This document shows, piece after piece, positions 1 through 7,768 of a stretch of DNA of 64,000 nucleotides. Below the pieces are notes generated by a model. That model ran no database searches and had not been told where the DNA came from. It saw only the letters and a program-made list of their open reading frames with translations. Origin of the DNA: Oscillospiraceae bacterium (GTDB lineage: Bacteria > Bacillota > Clostridia > Oscillospirales > Oscillospiraceae); NCBI GenBank assembly GCA_015067435.1, contig SVMM01000001.1, forward strand, positions 248,001 through 312,000, given 5' to 3'. A program made the translations under genes and the position numbers. The number at the start of each line of letters is the position of its first letter. Position 1 is the stretch's first letter.

Positions 1-253
<253 letters not shown>

Positions 254-344
254 GGGTTTTTCGCAGCGGCGGCGGAACCTTTGCGCGCCGCGCCGCTTAT
301 ACTGTCCTACAGGCGTTCGCCTGCACGAGACAGGGAGTGATATT

Positions 345-1100
345 ATGCTGCGTGCGCTCGCCCTCGCCGCGCTCGGCACGCTTTTCACGTTTTCGATGAC
401 CGCCCTCGGCGCCGCCGCCGTGTTTCTGCTCCGCCGCGGCGATCAGCCGCGCACGCAGGCGGCGATGCTCGGCTTCGCGGCGGGCGTGATGACCGCGGCG
501 TCGGTCTGGAGCCTGCTGCTGCCCGCCATTGAGCAGGCGGAGGCGGGACCGCTGCCCGCGTGGCTGCCCGCCGCGGCGGGCGTGGCGGCGGGGGCGGTGT
601 TTCTCGCCGCGCTCGACGCGCTCCTGCCGCGGCTGCGCCGTCTGAGCGACGACGCGGAGCGTCGAAGGAACACGCTGCTCTTCACCGCCATCACGCTGCA
701 CAACATCCCGGAGGGCATGGCGGTGGGCCTCGCCTTCGCCCTCGCCGCGGACGGGGACGGCCTCGCGGGCGCAGCGGCGCTGGCGCTCGGCATCGGCGTG
801 CAGAACTTTCCGGAGGGCGCCGCCATCTCGCTGCCGCTGCGCCAGATGGGCGAGAGCCGGACGCGCGCCTTCCTCGGCGGGACGCTCTCCGGCGCCGTGG
901 AGCCGCTGTTCGGCGTGCTGACGGTGCTCGTTGCGGCGGGCGTCTGCGGTGTGATGCCTTGGCTTTTGAGCTTCGCCGCCGGCGCGATGCTCTACGTCGT
1001 GGTCGAGGAGCTGGTGCCGCAGGCGAACACCCGCGGCGGCGTGTGCGGCTATCTGACGGGCTTTCTGCTGATGATGATCCTCGACGTGGCGCTGGGCTAG
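345..1100 (+). CDS. ZIP-family divalent metal transporter (ZupT-like)
   Basis: This 251-residue integral membrane protein has about eight hydrophobic segments. It carries the ZIP signatures HNIPEG (TM4) and NFPEG (TM5), whose His and Glu residues form the metal path. ZIP proteins move zinc, iron or manganese into the cytosol; the exact metal cannot be read from the sequence. The ATG is 5 bases after GGGAGTG. A longer in-frame opening upstream lacks a ribosome site and would add a non-membrane tail, so it was not used. A -10-like TATACT lies at 298-303. The gene is divergent from metG. Confidence 0.93.
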   Translation: MLRALALAALGTLFTFSMTALGAAAVFLLRRGDQPRTQAAMLGFAAGVMTAASVWSLLLPAIEQAEAGPLPAWLPAAAGVAAGAVFLAALDALLPRLRRLSDDAERRRNTLLFTAITLHNIPEGMAVGLAFALAADGDGLAGAAALALGIGVQNFPEGAAISLPLRQMGESRTRAFLGGTLSGAVEPLFGVLTVLVAAGVCGVMPWLLSFAAGAMLYVVVEELVPQANTRGGVCGYLTGFLLMMILDVALG

Positions 1101-1123
1101 GCGTCAGGAAAGGACGATAAACG

Positions 1124-1160
1124 AAAATCACCCCGCATAGGCTGATGCGAGGTGATTTTT
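1124..1160 (+). terminator. Intrinsic terminator overlapping the next ribosome site
   Basis: The arm AAAATCACC (1124-1132), continued by CGCAT, pairs with ATGCG plus GGTGATTTT (to 1159), with one mismatch and a six-base loop, and ends in five T. The 3' arm contains GAGGTGA, the ribosome binding site of the next gene. The hairpin therefore ends the ZIP transcript and would also mask that site in any read-through RNA. Confidence 0.75.
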
Positions 1161-1162
1161 AC

Positions 1163-2449
1163 ATGCAGATCCATGTGGTAAGCTCCGGAGAGACGCTCTC
1201 CGCCGTCGCGGCGCGCTACGGCCTGGCGCCGGCGCTGCTCGCGGGCATCAACGGCGTCCGCCCCGACGCGCAGCTCGTCGTCGGACAGACGCTCGTCGTG
1301 CGCAGCCCCGCCGTCGTGCACACGGTCGCGCCCGGTGACACGGTTTACGCCATTGCCCGCCGGTACGGCACGGACGTGCGCGCGCTGTACCGCAACAACG
1401 TCACGCTCGCCGCGCAGCGCGTCCTGCGCCCCGGCGAACCGGTCGTTGTCTCGTTCGCGGACGACGCGCGCATCGGCGCGATCGGCGCCAACGGCTACGC
1501 CTACCCGTTTGTCGGCGCGCCGCTGCTGGACACGGCGCTGCCGTATCTCTCCGCGCTGACGCCGTTTACCTACGGCATCGGCAGGGAGGGGACGCTTTTG
1601 CCGCTCGACGACGGCGCGCTGCTCTCCGCCGCCGCGCGCTATCGCTGCGCGGCGCTCATGCACCTCTCGTCGCTGACGGAGGACGGGAGCTTTTCCAACG
1701 ACCGCTCATCCCGCGTGCTGAACGACATGGCGCTTCAGGACGCGCTGATCCGGGACGTGATCGAAACGATGCGGGAGAAGGACTATACCGGCCTCGACGT
1801 GGACTTCGAGTTCGTCTTCCCGCAGGAGCGCGAGCTCTACGCCGCCTTCGTCCGCACGCTGCGCGAGCGGCTGAACCCGCTGGGATACCCGGTGCTCGTC
1901 GCGCTTGCGCCCAAGACGCGCGCCGACCAGCCGGGGCTTCTGTACGAGGCGCACGACTACGCCCTGCTGGGCGCGGCGGCAAACGCGGTGCTGCTGATGA
2001 CGTACGAGTGGGGCTACACCTACGGCCCGCCGATGGCGGTGGCGCCGCTGCCGCAGGTGCGCGCGGTGCTGGACTACGCCGTGCGCGTCATCGACCGGGG
2101 CAAGATCCTGCTCGGCGTGCCGCTCTACGGCTACGACTGGCCGCTGCCCTACGTGCGGGGCGAGACGCGCGCGGATTCCATCTCGCCCGTCTACGCCGTG
2201 GAGCTGGCGCTGCGCCATCGCGCGGACATCCTCTATGACGAGACGGCGCGCGCGCCGTACTTCTATTACACGGATCAGACGGGGCGGCAGCACGCCGTCT
2301 GGTTCGAGGACGCGCGCAGCATGGACGCGAAGCTGCGCCTCGCGGCGGAATACGACCTGCGCGGCGTCGGCTACTGGAGCCTGATGCGGGACATGCCGCA
2401 GAACTGGACGCTGCTCCACGCCCTCTACGACGTGGGATCGCTGCTGTAG
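1163..2449 (+). CDS. LysM-GH18 spore-type peptidoglycan hydrolase (SleL/YaaH-like)
   Basis: The protein has 428 residues. Two LysM repeats occupy roughly residues 2-48 (HVVSSGETLSAVAARYG) and 53-98 (HTVAPGDTVYAIARRYG). A GH18 barrel follows, with the catalytic DxxDxE strand written DVDFEF near residue 216. This is the SleL/YaaH architecture: an N-acetylglucosaminidase that degrades cortex fragments during spore germination, held on peptidoglycan by LysM. There is no signal peptide, as is usual for SleL, which is deposited in the spore. The ATG at 1163 follows GAGGTG by 8 bases; an ATG 18 bases upstream lies inside the hairpin and lacks a site. The gene implies a spore-former. Confidence 0.92.
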   Translation: MQIHVVSSGETLSAVAARYGLAPALLAGINGVRPDAQLVVGQTLVVRSPAVVHTVAPGDTVYAIARRYGTDVRALYRNNVTLAAQRVLRPGEPVVVSFADDARIGAIGANGYAYPFVGAPLLDTALPYLSALTPFTYGIGREGTLLPLDDGALLSAAARYRCAALMHLSSLTEDGSFSNDRSSRVLNDMALQDALIRDVIETMREKDYTGLDVDFEFVFPQERELYAAFVRTLRERLNPLGYPVLVALAPKTRADQPGLLYEAHDYALLGAAANAVLLMTYEWGYTYGPPMAVAPLPQVRAVLDYAVRVIDRGKILLGVPLYGYDWPLPYVRGETRADSISPVYAVELALRHRADILYDETARAPYFYYTDQTGRQHAVWFEDARSMDAKLRLAAEYDLRGVGYWSLMRDMPQNWTLLHALYDVGSLL

Positions 2450-2470
2450 TTCATCCGTTATTTCCCAAAT

Positions 2471-2499
2471 TTGACGGAAGCGATTTTTTATGATACAAT
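2471..2499 (+). promoter_or_regulatory. Sigma-A promoter for the SLH protein gene
   Basis: TTGACG, a 17-base spacer and TACAAT, ending 19 bases before the ATG at 2519. It is a near-consensus promoter with a very short leader. Confidence 0.8.
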
Positions 2500-2518
2500 A
2501 CGCGCCGAGGTGTTTGCC

Positions 2519-3547
2519 ATGAGACTTTTTCAACGCTTCGGCGTGCTCGCGTTTGCCGCGATTTTGCTCGCCGTTCCGTCCCGCGCCGCGTTTTCCGACG
2601 TGCCGGAGGACCACTGGGCCAGCGAAAGCATCCGCCTTGCCACGGAGTACGGCTTGGTCAACGGCATCAGCGCCGATACCTTCGGGCTGGGACAGAATGT
2701 CACCCGCGCGCAGTACGCCACGATGCTCTGCCGACTGATGGGCTGGATGATGATCTCGCCGCAGACGGGCAGCTATACCGACAATCAGGACAGGGACGCG
2801 TGGTACTACAGCGCCATCGAGACCGCCCGCGCGCGCGGCGCGCTGGTGATGCTGGACGATACCTGCCGCCCCAACGAGCCGCTGCCCCGCGAGGAGATGG
2901 CCGCCATGACGGTGCGCGCCCTCGGCTTCGGCGCGTCCTTCGCCGGCGTGGTGCAGGACGACTGCCCCTTTGCGGACGTGACCACCAACCCCGGCTACAT
3001 CGCGCTGGCGAACCGTATGGGCTTCATGAACGGCGTCAGCTTCAGCCATTTCTCGCCCAGGACCGTCTCCACGCGCGAGCAGGCCGCCGCGGTGCTCCTG
3101 CGGGTGCGCGACCGGCTCAACGCCGACATCACGCGCAGCCGGCTCAGCGATCTGACGGGCTCCTCAGCGGTCTACGCCGCTTCCCTCGCGGACATGACGG
3201 GCAGGCTTCCCCTTTGCCCGCGCGCGCCGCTGGAGAGTGTGTACACCGCGGCGGTGAAGGCGGGAGAGGGCGGCGCAGTCGCGCTGCACACCGCGCCCTA
3301 CGCGGTGGATATCGTCAGCGGGACGGCGCAGCCGGGCCGCACGATCACGCGCGAGGAGCTGGACGGTCTGCTCACGAAGGAGGGCGCCACGCTCTCCCGC
3401 TCCGCGCGCTACGGCAGCTCCTACGTCATGTACACCGCGCCGCTTGAAAACAGGACGACCGTGGTGTGGTACGAGACGGAGGCGGACATCGCGCAGAAGG
3501 TGGAGCTCTGCCAGCTTCTGGGCATCAAAACGGTGTATATCGAATAA
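2519..3547 (+). CDS. Secreted SLH-domain protein
   Basis: The protein has 342 residues. A signal peptide (MRLFQRFGVLAFAAILLAVP) is followed by three SLH modules: FSDVPEDHWASESI about residues 24-75, YTDNQDRDAWYYSAI about 85-140, and CPFADVTTNPGYIALA about 150-200. SLH modules bind pyruvylated secondary wall polymer and fix proteins to the cell surface. The C-terminal 130 residues resemble no family I can name. The start follows GAGGTG by 7 bases. The SLH block is at the N-terminus with no catalytic domain, so this is a small surface protein of unknown role. Confidence 0.9.
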   Translation: MRLFQRFGVLAFAAILLAVPSRAAFSDVPEDHWASESIRLATEYGLVNGISADTFGLGQNVTRAQYATMLCRLMGWMMISPQTGSYTDNQDRDAWYYSAIETARARGALVMLDDTCRPNEPLPREEMAAMTVRALGFGASFAGVVQDDCPFADVTTNPGYIALANRMGFMNGVSFSHFSPRTVSTREQAAAVLLRVRDRLNADITRSRLSDLTGSSAVYAASLADMTGRLPLCPRAPLESVYTAAVKAGEGGAVALHTAPYAVDIVSGTAQPGRTITREELDGLLTKEGATLSRSARYGSSYVMYTAPLENRTTVVWYETEADIAQKVELCQLLGIKTVYIE

Positions 3548-3551
3548 CAAA

Positions 3552-3581
3552 GAAGCTGCCTCCCTAGCGGGAGGCAGCTTC
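3552..3581. terminator. Bidirectional terminator between convergent genes
   Basis: A perfect 13-base-pair stem (GAAGCTGCCTCCC and its complement) closes a four-base loop. It serves the SLH gene on the plus strand and folD on the minus strand. The folD stop codon (3564-3566) lies at the loop. Confidence 0.75.
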
Positions 3582-4406
3582 AATTACGTGAGAACACAAT
3601 ATCGCGGTCGTCATCGAGCCGACGCCGCCGGGAACCGGCGTGATCGCCGCGACGATGGGTTCGACCTCGTCGAAGCGCACGTCGCCGCACAGCGAGCCGT
3701 CGTCCAGCGCGTGGATGCCGACGTCGACGACCACCTGACCGGGGCGGACGTGCTCTTTGCCGACCAGACCGCGGTGTCCGGCGGCGACGATCAGGATATC
3801 CGCCTGACGGCACAGCTCCGGCAGCTCCCGCGTGTGCGTGTGGGCGACGGTGACGGTCGCGTTCTCGCGCAGCAGCAGCATGGACACGGGCTTGCCGATG
3901 ACGAAGCTGCGCCCGATCACCACCGCGCGCTTCCCGTCGAGCGGGACGTCGTAGTGGCGGAGCAGCCGGATGCACGCCTCCGCCGTGCAGGGGGCGAAGC
4001 CCTTGCCGCGGCCGGCGTAGATCGTGCTCATCGACGCGGCGGTGACGCCGTCGGCGTCCTTTTCCGGCGCGACGGCGGCGCAGATCGCGGCGTCGTCCAG
4101 ATGTCCCCGGAACGGGCGGAACAGCAGGATGCCGTGCACGCCGCGGTTCGTGTTGAGCGCGGTGAGCTCATCCAGCACGGTCTGCTGCGGCACGTCCTCC
4201 GGCAGCACAATGCGCTGCACCGCGACGCCGCATTGCTCGCAGCGCTTGAGCGCGCTGCGCTCATAGGCGAGGTCCGCCTCCTGCGAACCGACGCGCAGCA
4301 GCGCGAGACAGGGCGTCACTCCCTTGCCGCCCAGCGCCGCGGTCTTCTCCCGCAGCGATTCGGTCAGGGCTTTTGCGGCGAGCGCGCCCTTGAGAAGCTC
4401 TGCCAT
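3564..4406 (-). CDS. folD: FolD-like methylene-THF dehydrogenase/cyclohydrolase, atypical active site
   Basis: The protein has 280 residues, the usual FolD length. The Rossmann part reads GKRAVVIGRSFVIGKP, and the C-terminal signature TPVPGGVGSMTTAIL is intact. FolD interconverts 5,10-methylene-, methenyl- and 10-formyl-tetrahydrofolate with NADP. The catalytic YxxxK motif reads Y48-E-R-S-A52, so the cyclohydrolase lysine is alanine. The Gln of the usual GILVQLP segment is Phe96, while the Asp of KDxDG is kept. It may therefore work mainly as a dehydrogenase. It is divergent from the 5-FTHF cyclo-ligase gene 47 bases away, giving a one-carbon folate pair. Confidence 0.9.
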   Translation of the reverse strand: MAELLKGALAAKALTESLREKTAALGGKGVTPCLALLRVGSQEADLAYERSALKRCEQCGVAVQRIVLPEDVPQQTVLDELTALNTNRGVHGILLFRPFRGHLDDAAICAAVAPEKDADGVTAASMSTIYAGRGKGFAPCTAEACIRLLRHYDVPLDGKRAVVIGRSFVIGKPVSMLLLRENATVTVAHTHTRELPELCRQADILIVAAGHRGLVGKEHVRPGQVVVDVGIHALDDGSLCGDVRFDEVEPIVAAITPVPGGVGSMTTAILCSHVIEAASR

Positions 4407-4453
4407 ACCGGCACATCCTTTCCGAAATATTGATGAGAACCGAGGGTGATTCG

Positions 4454-5017
4454 ATGACGCTTGCGGAGGAAAAGAAGCGGCTGCGCGCGGAGGTGCGCGC
4501 CGCGGAGCGCGCGCTCGGCGAGGCGTACCGCGCGCGGAGCAGCGCGGCGATCTGCCGCCGTCTTGCGGCGCTGCCCGCATTCGAGGCGGCGGGGACGGTG
4601 CTCGCCTTTTCCGGCACGGCGCGCGAGATCGACACGCGCGTCTTTCTCGCCGAGACGCTGCGGCGCGGCAAAACGCTGCTCCTGCCGCGCTGCGAGCCGG
4701 AGCGCCGCCTTGCGCTGTGCGTCGTGCGCGATTTGGACGCCGACCTCGTCCCCGGCGCGTTCGGCATTTTGGAGCCGAAGCCCTCCTGTCCCCTGCGGGA
4801 GCCGGAGGCGGTCGATCTCGCCGTCGTTCCCTGCACGGCCTTCGACCGCGCGGGCAATCGGCTCGGCCAGGGCGGCGGGTACTACGACCGCCTGCTGCCC
4901 CGCCTTACGTGCCCGACGGTGTGCATCTGCCGCGAAAAGCTGGTCGCCGGGCGTGTGCCCGCCGAGCCGCACGACCTCAAATGTTCCCTCTATCTGACGG
5001 AGAACGGCATTATTTAA
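4454..5017 (+). CDS. 5-formyltetrahydrofolate cyclo-ligase
   Basis: The protein has 187 residues, normal for the 5-FCL/MTHFS family. The phosphate-binding signature GQGGGYYDR is present near residue 141, as is an N-terminal basic helix (EEKKRLRAEVRAAERAL). It converts 5-formyl-THF plus ATP to 5,10-methenyl-THF, returning the stored folate to the pool used by the neighbouring FolD. The ATG at 4454 follows GAGGGTGA by about 5 bases. In-frame TTG/ATG codons 21-24 bases upstream lack a site. Its last 8 bases overlap the csoR 3' end tail to tail. Confidence 0.93.
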   Translation: MTLAEEKKRLRAEVRAAERALGEAYRARSSAAICRRLAALPAFEAAGTVLAFSGTAREIDTRVFLAETLRRGKTLLLPRCEPERRLALCVVRDLDADLVPGAFGILEPKPSCPLREPEAVDLAVVPCTAFDRAGNRLGQGGGYYDRLLPRLTCPTVCICREKLVAGRVPAEPHDLKCSLYLTENGII

Positions 5018-5312
5018 TCAGTCGGTCGATGGCGCGCTCCAGCTCCTCCATGGCGGTCTGATCGTTCTGCTCGATGGCGTCGACGATGCAGTGTTCCATG
5101 TGGTCCTTGAGGATGATGCGGCTCACGGACGCCAGCGCGGAGCGCACGGCGGCAAGCTGGATGAGCACCTCGGAGCAGTCGCGCCCGTCCTCGACCATCT
5201 TGCGCACCGCCTCCAGATGCCCGATGGCGCGCCCCAGCCGGTTCGACACTGCGTGCGTGTGCTCGTGGCTGTGGGTGTGTCCGTGGGTGTGCTCGTGTTC
5301 ATGTTCGCTCAT
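5010..5312 (-). CDS. csoR: CsoR/FrmR-family metal-sensing repressor with His-rich N-terminus
   Basis: The protein has 100 residues. The DUF156 four-helix core carries C46 (GRDC), H71 and C75 (DHMEHC), matching the Cys-His-Cys ligand set of Cu(I)-sensing CsoR rather than the nickel RcnR set. The first 20 residues add nine histidines (HEHEHTHGHTHSHEHTH), an unusual extra metal-binding arm. CsoR releases DNA when Cu(I) binds. No copper ATPase or chaperone gene adjoins it, so its targets may be its own gene or distant ones. The ATG follows GGAGGCG by 6 bases. It is divergent from pgi. Confidence 0.85.
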   Translation of the reverse strand: MSEHEHEHTHGHTHSHEHTHAVSNRLGRAIGHLEAVRKMVEDGRDCSEVLIQLAAVRSALASVSRIILKDHMEHCIVDAIEQNDQTAMEELERAIDRLIK

Positions 5313-5331
5313 GGCTTCCGCCTCCTTCCAC

Positions 5332-5345
5332 GATAAAATTTTATC
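5332..5345. promoter_or_regulatory. Perfect 14-bp palindrome at the csoR -10 region
   Basis: GATAAAATTTTATC is self-complementary and contains the csoR -10 hexamer on the minus strand. It could be a regulator site, but AT-rich palindromes also arise by chance in -10 regions. Confidence 0.35.
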
Positions 5346-5366
5346 ATGCTTCCCCCGCCCTTGCAA
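5338..5366 (-). promoter_or_regulatory. Sigma-A promoter for csoR
   Basis: Minus strand: TTGCAA, 17-base spacer, TAAAAT preceded by TG plus one base. The spacer contains a run of G (GGGCGGGGG), a feature of CsoR/RcnR-family operators. Confidence 0.65.
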
Positions 5367-5381
5367 GCCCCTTTGGGGCTT
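5365..5381. promoter_or_regulatory. G-tract inverted repeat between the csoR and pgi promoters
   Basis: AAGCCCC-TTT-GGGGCTT is a perfect 7-bp inverted repeat. It touches the csoR -35 on one side and the pgi -35 on the other. CsoR-family operators are typically dyads flanking G/C tracts, so this is the best operator candidate here. Confidence 0.4.
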
Positions 5382-5408
5382 GTTCTTTGGCGGGGATTGT
5401 GTTACAAT
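5380..5408 (+). promoter_or_regulatory. Sigma-A promoter for pgi
   Basis: TTGTTC, 17-base spacer, TACAAT with an extended -10 TG, about 48 bases before the pgi ATG. Confidence 0.7.
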
Positions 5409-5456
5409 CGATTTGTTGAAACCGCACTATATTTTTGACGTCAGGAGGCACTTTTT

Positions 5457-6791
5457 ATGTTGTCTGTCGATCTTTCCAAGGCTGCGCCGTTTCTACCCCT
5501 GCCTTATGAGGAGGCGCTGCGCCCCATGCTCGCCAAGGCGTCCGGCTGGCTGCAAAACGGCGGCGGCAAGGGCTCCGATTTCATCGGCTGGGTACACCTG
5601 CCCGAGGCGTATGACAAGGACGAGTTCGCGCGCATCGAGAAGGCGGCCGCGAAGATCAAGGGCGATTCCAAGGCGCTGGTGGTCATCGGCATCGGCGGGT
5701 CGTACCTCGGCGCGCGCGGCGTGATCGAGTGCCTCGGCTCCCCGAACTACAACCTCAAGAAGAAGGACACGCCCAACGTCTACTTCATGGGCAACGGCCT
5801 GTCCAGCGCCGCGACGCGCGAGGTGTACGAGCTCGTCAAGGACGTGGACTTCTCCGTCAACGTCATCTCCAAGTCCGGCACCACCACCGAGCCGGCGGTC
5901 GCGTTCCGCTTCTTCAAGGCGCTGCTGGAGGAGAAGTACGGCAAGGAGGGCGCGGCGAAGCGCATCTATGCCACGACCGACAAAGCGCGCGGCGCGCTCA
6001 AGAGCCTCGCGGACGCCGAGGGCTACGAGACCTTCGTCGTGCCCGACGACGTGGGCGGGCGCTACAGCGTGCTCACCGCCGTGGGCCTGCTGCCCATCGC
6101 AGTCGCGGGCATCGATATCAACGAGCTGATGGCGGGCGCGGCGGACATGATGAAGCTCTGCCGCACCGAGGACTATACCAACCCCGCGTGGGGCTACGCC
6201 GCCATGCGCAACGAGCTTTACCACAAGGGCAAGAAGGTCGAGCTGCTCGCCTGCTTCGAGCCGTCGTTCCGCTTCATGGCGGAGTGGTGGAAGCAGCTCT
6301 ACGGCGAGAGCGAGGGCAAGGACGAGCGCGGCATCTTCCCCGCCAGCGTCGACTTTACTGCAGACCTGCACTCCATGGGCCAGTACATCCAGCAGGGCGA
6401 GCGCTTCCTGATGGAGACGGTCGTCCGCTTTGACCCCGACGACGACCAGATGGTCGTGCCGCGCGACGAAGCCGACGGCGACGGGCTGAACTTCCTCGCG
6501 GGCAAGACGCTCCACGAGATCAACACGCAGGCGATGGACGGGACGCTCCTCGCCCACGTCGAGGGCGGCGTGCCCAACATGATCGTCCGCGCCGGCAAGC
6601 GCAACGCGCGCACGCTGGGCGAGCTGATCTACTTCTTCGAGTACGCCTGCGGCCTCTCCGGCTACGTGCTGGGCGTGAACCCCTTCGACCAGCCCGGCGT
6701 CGAGGCGTACAAGAAGAACATGTTCGCGCTGCTGGGCAAGCCCGGCTACGAGGAGATGGGCGACGCGCTGCGCCGCAAGCTCGCGGATTGA
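5457..6791 (+). CDS. pgi: Glucose-6-phosphate isomerase
   Basis: The protein has 444 residues, the usual size of the short Firmicutes PGI. It shows [16 protein letters not shown] near residue 78, the substrate-phosphate loop [14 protein letters not shown] near residue 137, and [13 protein letters not shown] further on. It interconverts glucose-6-P and fructose-6-P in the cytoplasm. AGGAGG sits 8 bases before the ATG. The gene is monocistronic with its own promoter, and no clear terminator follows within the 90 bases before the next promoter-driven gene. Confidence 0.97.
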   Translation: MLSVDLSKAAPFLPLPYEEALRPMLAKASGWLQNGGGKGSDFIGWVHLPEAYDKDEFARIEKAAAKIKGDSKALVVIGIGGSYLGARGVIECLGSPNYNLKKKDTPNVYFMGNGLSSAATREVYELVKDVDFSVNVISKSGTTTEPAVAFRFFKALLEEKYGKEGAAKRIYATTDKARGALKSLADAEGYETFVVPDDVGGRYSVLTAVGLLPIAVAGIDINELMAGAADMMKLCRTEDYTNPAWGYAAMRNELYHKGKKVELLACFEPSFRFMAEWWKQLYGESEGKDERGIFPASVDFTADLHSMGQYIQQGERFLMETVVRFDPDDDQMVVPRDEADGDGLNFLAGKTLHEINTQAMDGTLLAHVEGGVPNMIVRAGKRNARTLGELIYFFEYACGLSGYVLGVNPFDQPGVEAYKKNMFALLGKPGYEEMGDALRRKLAD

Positions 6792-6821
6792 GAAAAGCGA
6801 AAAGATTTAACATTTTCCGCA

Positions 6822-6850
6822 TTGCAAAAAGCCTGTCCGTATGATATGCT
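6822..6850 (+). promoter_or_regulatory. Sigma-A promoter for the P-loop protein gene
   Basis: TTGCAA, 17-base spacer, TATGCT, about 32 bases before the ATG at 6883. Confidence 0.65.
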
Positions 6851-6882
6851 CAGGGCAGGAAATTTGAAAGGAGTGATTCCCT

Positions 6883-7293
6883 ATGGTTCGAGTCATCATG
6901 GGAGAAAAAGGCGCCGGCAAGACCAAGAAGCTCATCGAGCTCATCAACGACGCGGCGTCGCAGGAGGCGGGCAACGTCGTTTGCATCGAAGCCGAAAAGA
7001 CCATGACCTTCGACCTCCACTACCATGTTCGTCTGATCGTTGCCGGCGAGTATCCGCTCGCGTCGTACGAATCGATGCGAGGCTTTATCAGCGGTCTCTA
7101 CGCCGGTAATTATGATATTTCGCACATCTTCATCGACAATCTGCTCAAGATCGTCCGCGGCAAGAGCGACCACGAGTGCGAGCTCTTCCTTGACTGGCTG
7201 GAGAAGTTCAGCGGCGACCACGGCGTCAGCTTCACGGTCGCCATGTCCGAGGACCCCTCCAACGCCACCGACGGCATGCAGAAGTACCTGTAA
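6883..7293 (+). CDS. Small P-loop NTPase-like protein of unknown function
   Basis: The protein has 136 residues. A Walker A motif is at the very N-terminus (GEKGAGKTK, residues 7-15). The sheet strand HIFIDNLLKI near residue 83 looks like a Walker B with Asp-Asn. It has neither a signal peptide nor a membrane segment. I do not recognise a named family; the size and layout suggest a stand-alone nucleotide-binding protein with one RecA/kinase-like core. AAGGAG precedes the ATG by about 9 bases. The gene is flanked by its own promoter and a strong terminator, so it is a single-gene unit. Confidence 0.8.
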   Translation: MVRVIMGEKGAGKTKKLIELINDAASQEAGNVVCIEAEKTMTFDLHYHVRLIVAGEYPLASYESMRGFISGLYAGNYDISHIFIDNLLKIVRGKSDHECELFLDWLEKFSGDHGVSFTVAMSEDPSNATDGMQKYL

Positions 7294-7309
7294 CTCCATA
7301 CAAAACGCA

Positions 7310-7342
7310 AAAGACGCAGAGGTTCATCGCCTCTGCGTCTTT
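7310..7342. terminator. Bidirectional terminator
   Basis: A perfect 13-bp stem (AAAGACGCAGAGG / CCTCTGCGTCTTT) with a seven-base loop lies between the convergent P-loop protein and cytidine deaminase genes. Confidence 0.85.
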
Positions 7343-7355
7343 CTCTCTATTCGTT

Positions 7356-7754
7356 TTATTTGCCCAGCCAGATGGCGTCGACGGCGTGGGGGATCAGCTC
7401 CTTGAGCGTCGTGTGCGCCGCCTCGCCCTTGCCGTTGAGGCAGATGACCTCCATGTCGGGGCCGAACTCGTTGAGCACCTGGCGGCACGCGCCGCAGGGC
7501 CAGCAGTAGTCCTCGCAGCGGCCCGCGATGACGATGCGCTTGAACTTGGTGTGCCCTTCGCTGACCGCCTTGAACGCCGCCGTGCGCTCCGCGCAGTTCG
7601 ACAGGCCGTAGCTGGCGTTTTCGATGTTGCAGCCGGTGTAGACCGCGCCGTCCTCACACTCCAGCGCCGCGCCGACGGGGAAATGGGAGTACGGGCTGTA
7701 GGACATGTCCAGCATGGCGACAGCCTTTTCAATCAATTCCTTTTCGGTGGCCAT
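7356..7754 (-). CDS. cdd: Cytidine deaminase
   Basis: The protein has 132 residues and is the homotetrameric type. Zinc-site motifs are CAERTA (His replaced by Cys as in Bacillus Cdd, with catalytic Glu) and PCGACRQVL. The substrate loop is CNIENASYGL. It deaminates (deoxy)cytidine to (deoxy)uridine for pyrimidine salvage. The ATG follows AAGGAGG by 7 bases; a longer opening adds seven residues without a site. It lies 14 bases downstream of the deacetylase-like lipoprotein gene, so the two are probably co-transcribed despite unrelated roles. Confidence 0.96.
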   Translation of the reverse strand: MATEKELIEKAVAMLDMSYSPYSHFPVGAALECEDGAVYTGCNIENASYGLSNCAERTAAFKAVSEGHTKFKRIVIAGRCEDYCWPCGACRQVLNEFGPDMEVICLNGKGEAAHTTLKELIPHAVDAIWLGK

Positions 7755-7768
7755 AGATTTCCTCCTTT

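Noticed and set aside
5403..5412. A further LacI operator near pgi (CAATCGATTTG)
   Set aside because: Only the central ATCGAT matches O1/O2; the flanks differ and it overlaps the pgi -10, so the match is likely chance.
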